NCBI RefSeq assembly: GCF_029948125.1
Contig: NZ_JASAMB010000001.1
Location: 496,001 to 560,000, forward strand
Direction of reading: 5' to 3'
Length of the DNA: 64,000 nucleotides
DNA from: Catellatospora sp. KI3
GTDB lineage: Bacteria; Actinomycetota; Actinomycetes; Mycobacteriales; Micromonosporaceae
Shown here piece after piece: positions 60,970-64,000 of the stretch; the stretch's first letter is position 1; every line of letters starts with the position of its first letter. The notes under the pieces were generated by a model. That model made no database searches. It was not told the DNA's origin and was given only the letters and a program-made list of their open reading frames with translations. The translations under genes and the position numbers were made by a program.

Positions 60970-62535
60970 ATGAGTCCCCAGATCGCCCCGCAGGCGGGCC
61001 GGCGCGAGTGGATCGGCCTGGCGGTGCTGCTGCTGCCGCTGCTGCTGGTCTCCATGGACGTGTCGGTGCTCTACTTCGCCGTCCCGTTCATCAGCCTCGA
61101 CCTGCACCCCTCCGCCACCCAGCAGCTGTGGATCTTCGACATCTACGGCTTCGTGCTGGCCGGGCTGCTCATCACCATGGGCGCCCTCGGCGACCGGATC
61201 GGGCGGCGCAAGCTGCTGCTGATCGGCGCGATCGCGTTCGCGGCCACCTCCACCGCCGCGGCGTACGCGCACAGCGCCGAGGCCCTGATCGGGGCGCGCG
61301 CCCTGCTCGGCATCGGCGGCGCCACCCTGATGCCGTCCACCCTCGCCCTGGTCCGCAACATGTTCCAGCAGGAGAAGCAGCGGGCCACCGCGATCGCGAT
61401 CTGGACCGCCGCCCTCACCTCCGGCGTGGCACTGGGCCCGATCCTGTCCGGGTTCCTGCTCGAGCACTTCTGGTGGGGCTCGGTCTTCCTGATCAACGTG
61501 CCGTTCATGGTGCTGCTGGTGGTGCTGGCCCCGGCGCTGGTGCCCGAGTCGAGGCAGACCCGGAGCGGCCGGTTCGACCTGCTCGGCTCGGTGCTGTCGC
61601 TCGGCGCGGTGCTGCCCGTGATCTGGGGCGTCAAGGAGATCGCGGCGCACGGCGCGCAGCCCAGGGCGCTGGCCGCGATCGGGGCCGGGCTGCTGCTGGC
61701 GGCGGGGTTCGTCTGGCGCCAGCGCGCCACCGCGTACCCGATGCTGGATCTGGCCCTGTTCCGGCGGCCCGCGTTCGGCGGCGCCATCGTCGTCAGCGTG
61801 CTCGCCATGTTCGGCCTGGTCGGCTTCGCCATCTTCACCACCCAGTTCCTGCAGTCGGTGCTGGACATGTCCCCGCTGAAGGCGGCGCTGTGGAGCCTGG
61901 CGCCGTCGCTGGTCGTCGGCGGTGCGGCACCGGCCGCGGCGGCGCTGGCCCAGCGCGGCGTGCGCAAGGCGTACCTGGTCTGCGCCGGGTTCCTGCTCGC
62001 GCTGGCCGGATTCGCCGCGTTCCAGCTGGTCCAGGCGGACTCGCCGCTGTGGCTGCTGCTGGTCGTGGCCATGTTCTACTCGACCGGCCTGGTCGTGGTG
62101 ATGTCGCTGGGCACCGAGATGATCGTCGGCGCGGTCCCCGCGGAGCAGGCGGGCGCGGCCTCGGCCGTATCGGAGACCGGCACCGAGTTCGGCGGCGCAC
62201 TGGGCATGGCCCTGCTGGGCAGCCTCGGCACCGCGGTCTACCGGCACGAGGTGCCGGTGCCGGCTGGGCTGGAGAGCGCGGCCGGCACCATCCGGGAGAC
62301 CCTGGCCGGGGCCGCGGGCGTCGCGCACACCCTGCCCGGCCCGGCCGCGGCCGACCTGCTGCGCGGGGCCAAGGTGGCTTTCACCGCCGGCATGCACGCC
62401 GCCGCGCTGGGCGCGGTCGCGGTGATGGCCCTGGGTGCGGTGGTGGCGCTGATCGCGCTGCGCCGGGTCCCGGCGGTCCGGCCCGCGGCGGCCGCCGCCG
62501 AGGCCGAGCAGCCCGAACCGGTACCCACCGCTTGA
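60970..62535 (+). CDS. DHA2-family MFS exporter
   Basis: A 521-aa drug/proton antiporter with ~14 helices. Motif A GALGDRIGRRKLLLIG, motif C SGVALGPILSGFLLEHFWW, motif D1-like MDVSVLYFAVPFISLDL. The group is SmvA/LfrA-like. AAGGTGG lies 6 nt before ATG 60970. Regulated by the divergent TetR protein through the periodic operators. Substrate unknown. Confidence 0.9.
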   Translation: MSPQIAPQAGRREWIGLAVLLLPLLLVSMDVSVLYFAVPFISLDLHPSATQQLWIFDIYGFVLAGLLITMGALGDRIGRRKLLLIGAIAFAATSTAAAYAHSAEALIGARALLGIGGATLMPSTLALVRNMFQQEKQRATAIAIWTAALTSGVALGPILSGFLLEHFWWGSVFLINVPFMVLLVVLAPALVPESRQTRSGRFDLLGSVLSLGAVLPVIWGVKEIAAHGAQPRALAAIGAGLLLAAGFVWRQRATAYPMLDLALFRRPAFGGAIVVSVLAMFGLVGFAIFTTQFLQSVLDMSPLKAALWSLAPSLVVGGAAPAAAALAQRGVRKAYLVCAGFLLALAGFAAFQLVQADSPLWLLLVVAMFYSTGLVVVMSLGTEMIVGAVPAEQAGAASAVSETGTEFGGALGMALLGSLGTAVYRHEVPVPAGLESAAGTIRETLAGAAGVAHTLPGPAAADLLRGAKVAFTAGMHAAALGAVAVMALGAVVALIALRRVPAVRPAAAAAEAEQPEPVPTA

Positions 62536-62547
62536 TCGACGAACAAC

Positions 62548-62566
62548 ATAGGCTAGCCTAACCTAA
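62548..62566. promoter_or_regulatory. iron box (IdeR/DtxR type) for the SIP gene
   Basis: ATAGGCTAGCCTAACCTAA matches the 19-bp iron box TTAGGTTAGGCTAACCTAA read on the other strand with two differences. It lies between the MFS stop and the siderophore-interacting protein. Confidence 0.9.
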
Positions 62567-62570
62567 ACCG

Positions 62571-62604
62571 CTGTCCCCGCCGGTTGAGCCATCGGCGGGG
62601 ACAG
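62571..62604 (+). terminator. hairpin between iron box and SIP ribosome site
   Basis: CTGTCCCCGCCG (62571-62582) pairs perfectly with 62593-62604. Either the terminator of the MFS gene or a 5'-leader hairpin of the SIP mRNA; AGGAGG of SIP follows. Confidence 0.6.
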
Positions 62605-62632
62605 CACTGCCCATCCCCCAGGAGGCTTCGGC

Positions 62633-63520
62633 ATGCCGGCAACCCAGCCCTGGCGCTTCTTCACCGCCACCGTCACCCGGGTCGCCGAACTCAGCCCCTC
62701 CTTCCTGCGCCTGACGTTCACCGGCGCGGAGCTGGGCACCTTCGCCGACAACGGGTACGACCAGCGCATCAAGCTGGTGCTGCCGCTGCCCGGGATCGGA
62801 CTGGCCGGACTGCCCACCGACGAGCACTGGTACACGGCCTGGCGCTCGCTGCCCGACGAGCGGCGCAACCCCATCCGCACCTACACCGCCCGCGCGGTAC
62901 GGCCCGAGCTGCGCGAGGTCGATGTGGACGTCGCCCTGCACGGCGACACCGGGCCCGCCTCCCGGTGGGCGCGTGCCGCCAAGCCCGGCGACGAGATCGT
63001 GCTGCTCGGGCCGGACGCCACGTACCCCGGCGAGCACGGCGGCGTCGAGTTCCGGCCGCCCGCGCCCGGCACCCCCGTGCTGCTGGCCGGGGACGAGACC
63101 GCGGTGCCCGCGATCGCGGCCATCCTGGAGCGGCTGCCCGAGGAGACCGTCGGCGCGGCCGTGCTGGAGGTGCCGCACGCCGCCGACCAGCTCGGCATCG
63201 TCGCACCCGAGGGGGTACGGGTCGAGTGGCTGGCCCGCGACGGCGCCGCCCACGGGGCCCGGCTGATCCCCGCCGTGCAGGCGGCGGCCGCGCGGCTGGT
63301 GCCCGGATCGGCGAGCGCCGCCGAGATCGAGGACGTCGACGTCGACGCCGGGATCCTGTGGGAGGTCCCGGAGCAGGCGGGCAGCTCGGTCTACGCCTGG
63401 CTGGCCGGGGAGGCGGCGGTGATCCGCACACTGCGCCGCCACCTGGTCTCCGAGCTGGGCTTCGACCGCGGCTCGGTCGCCTTCATGGGCTACTGGCGCC
63501 ACGGCCGCGCCGAGGGCTGA
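62633..63520 (+). CDS. siderophore-interacting protein, FAD-dependent ferric-siderophore reductase
   Basis: A 295-aa cytosolic SIP-family reductase that releases iron from imported siderophores. FAD-binding barrel with [12 protein letters not shown] (RxYT motif, ~residue 83) and [23 protein letters not shown]; the NAD-binding part includes [21 protein letters not shown] and [29 protein letters not shown], then [10 protein letters not shown] at the C-terminus. ATG 62633 has AGGAGG upstream. Iron control by the box 67 bp upstream is expected. Confidence 0.93.
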   Translation: MPATQPWRFFTATVTRVAELSPSFLRLTFTGAELGTFADNGYDQRIKLVLPLPGIGLAGLPTDEHWYTAWRSLPDERRNPIRTYTARAVRPELREVDVDVALHGDTGPASRWARAAKPGDEIVLLGPDATYPGEHGGVEFRPPAPGTPVLLAGDETAVPAIAAILERLPEETVGAAVLEVPHAADQLGIVAPEGVRVEWLARDGAAHGARLIPAVQAAAARLVPGSASAAEIEDVDVDAGILWEVPEQAGSSVYAWLAGEAAVIRTLRRHLVSELGFDRGSVAFMGYWRHGRAEG

Positions 63521-63703
63521 CCTTCCCACCGGGCCCGCCCTGCCGCGCGCCGCCCCGCCGCGCCGCCCCGCCGCGCCTCCCGCGCCGCCTTGCCGCGCCG
63601 GACCGCCCCTCCCGCGCCGCGCCGCGCCACGCCGCCCGTCCGGCGCCCGGCTGCCCTCCCGCGCGTCGCTCCCGGCGCCGCGCGTCGCGCGCGCTCCTTC
63701 CGC
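63521..63703. other. GC-extreme low-complexity spacer
   Basis: Runs of GCCGCGCC/CCCGCC units, almost only G and C. Open frames here on both strands are low-complexity Arg/Pro/Ala and not genes. With the repeat that follows, it makes up the 371-bp gene-free interval 63521-63891. Confidence 0.7.
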
Positions 63704-63794
63704 CAAGATCGTCGTTTGCGGTCAGACGGCGCGGTTCAGCGCCATGATCTGACCTCGAATAACGATCACCGCTGGAAGATCGGCGTTTCGGGGA
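63704..63794 (+). repeat. dispersed intergenic repeat, family B copy 4
   Basis: AAGATCGTCGTTTGCGGTCA, a GGTTCAGC middle, then AACGATCACCGCTGGAAGAT followed by CGGCGTTTCGGGG. It corresponds block by block to 2141-2237 (reverse strand), and its 3' half to both halves of the tandem pair at 27884-28123. Confidence 0.7.
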
Positions 63795-63891
63795 CGGGCT
63801 GCGGTCATCTGCGGCTGCGGTGGCCGGGTCGGCGAGGGTCGTTGGCCGAGACACTCTCCTTTTTGTCGCTTTCGTCGATAAGCTCACGTTT

Positions 63892-64000
63892 GTGAGTGTG
63901 CTGGGTCATTCCATCCAGTTCGGCGGGTGGCAGTGGTACGGCGATCAGACGCTGATCAACCTGATCGCCGCCTCGACCAACGCGCTGAACGGGGCGCTGC
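63892..64000 (+). CDS. start of a probable UPF0126/TRIC-like membrane protein (cut by window edge)
   Basis: 36 codons from GTG 63892: VSVLGHSIQFGGWQWYGDQT, then LINLIAASTNALNGAL. The LINLIAASTNALNGAL segment resembles the first helix of UPF0126 (glycine/TRIC-like channel) proteins, whose next motif would be an ARRPDHY-type turn outside the window. TAAGCT about 8 nt upstream fits a leaderless promoter. Family call is tentative. Confidence 0.5.
   Translation, partial: MSVLGHSIQFGGWQWYGDQTLINLIAASTNALNGAL

Noticed and set aside
58582-62397. 1271-codon minus-strand frame
   Set aside because: Runs across a membrane-protein gene, the tetR gene and the MFS gene, all better explained in other frames.
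63483-63887. 134-codon minus-strand frame in the GC-extreme spacer
   Set aside because: Arg/Gly/Ala low-complexity text produced by base composition.

Overview
High-GC actinobacterial chromosome, most likely a member of the Micromonosporaceae (order-level placement is firm, family-level is inference). Signs are the very strong GC3 codon bias, many GTG/TTG starts, WhiB proteins, a SigR/RsrA pair, a Ni-superoxide dismutase, a 24-residue bL37-type ribosomal protein and an IdeR/DtxR-type iron box. Intergenic spaces are rich in dispersed inverted repeats.

Left part (1-26.3 kb) is mostly conserved chromosome. It opens with a partial malic enzyme, the divergent sodX/sodN pair, an anti-sigma ATPase and a lipid-kinase-family gene. 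From whiB1 onward comes a block whose gene content matches the mycobacterial whiB1-pdtaS-TB7.3-rshA-sigH-SRAP-aroA-rsgA region as I remember it. Here it is whiB1, pdtaS-like kinase, biotinyl carrier, sigR-rsrA, SRAP, aroA and rsgA, followed by hisN. Inserted into it are an assimilatory sulfate-reduction operon (leader peptide, sir, small zinc-ribbon protein, cysH, chelatase), a SIS protein, a TPR protein, a TetR/MFS pair, and a MoxR ATPase plus VWA/metallopeptidase pair.

Middle part (26.3-56 kb) is accessory and centred on plant polysaccharides. It holds an LCP cell-wall ligase, a GH42 galactosidase whose 3' end runs antisense into the LCP gene, a GH31 alpha-xylosidase-like gene with a xylulokinase, a binding-protein/two-permease sugar ABC transporter (no ATPase here) with a divergent ROK regulator, a sulfotransferase, a GH3-CBM6-like glucosidase with a LacI regulator, a GH9-CBM3c-Fn3-Fn3-CBM2 cellulase, and a CBM2-GH48 cellobiohydrolase. 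The GH9, GH48 and transporter/ROK control regions share a CebR-like palindrome, which ties them into one probable cellulose regulon: secreted Cel9/Cel48 release oligosaccharides, the ABC system imports them and GH3 hydrolyses them. Between GH9 and GH48 lie a secreted micropeptide with a translationally coupled 86-aa partner and an NlpC-like protein with five FG-GAP-type repeats.

Right part (56-64 kb) has an aldo/keto reductase, a three-gene operon of unknown membrane-anchored proteins facing a polytopic membrane protein, a TetR/MFS pair with three operators on an exact 21-bp period, an iron-regulated siderophore-interacting protein and the start of a probable UPF0126 membrane protein.

The most unexpected structure is a family of five intergenic elements, each exactly 60 bp (19-22-19), in which both arms are themselves palindromes. 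Three further dispersed-repeat families are also present.
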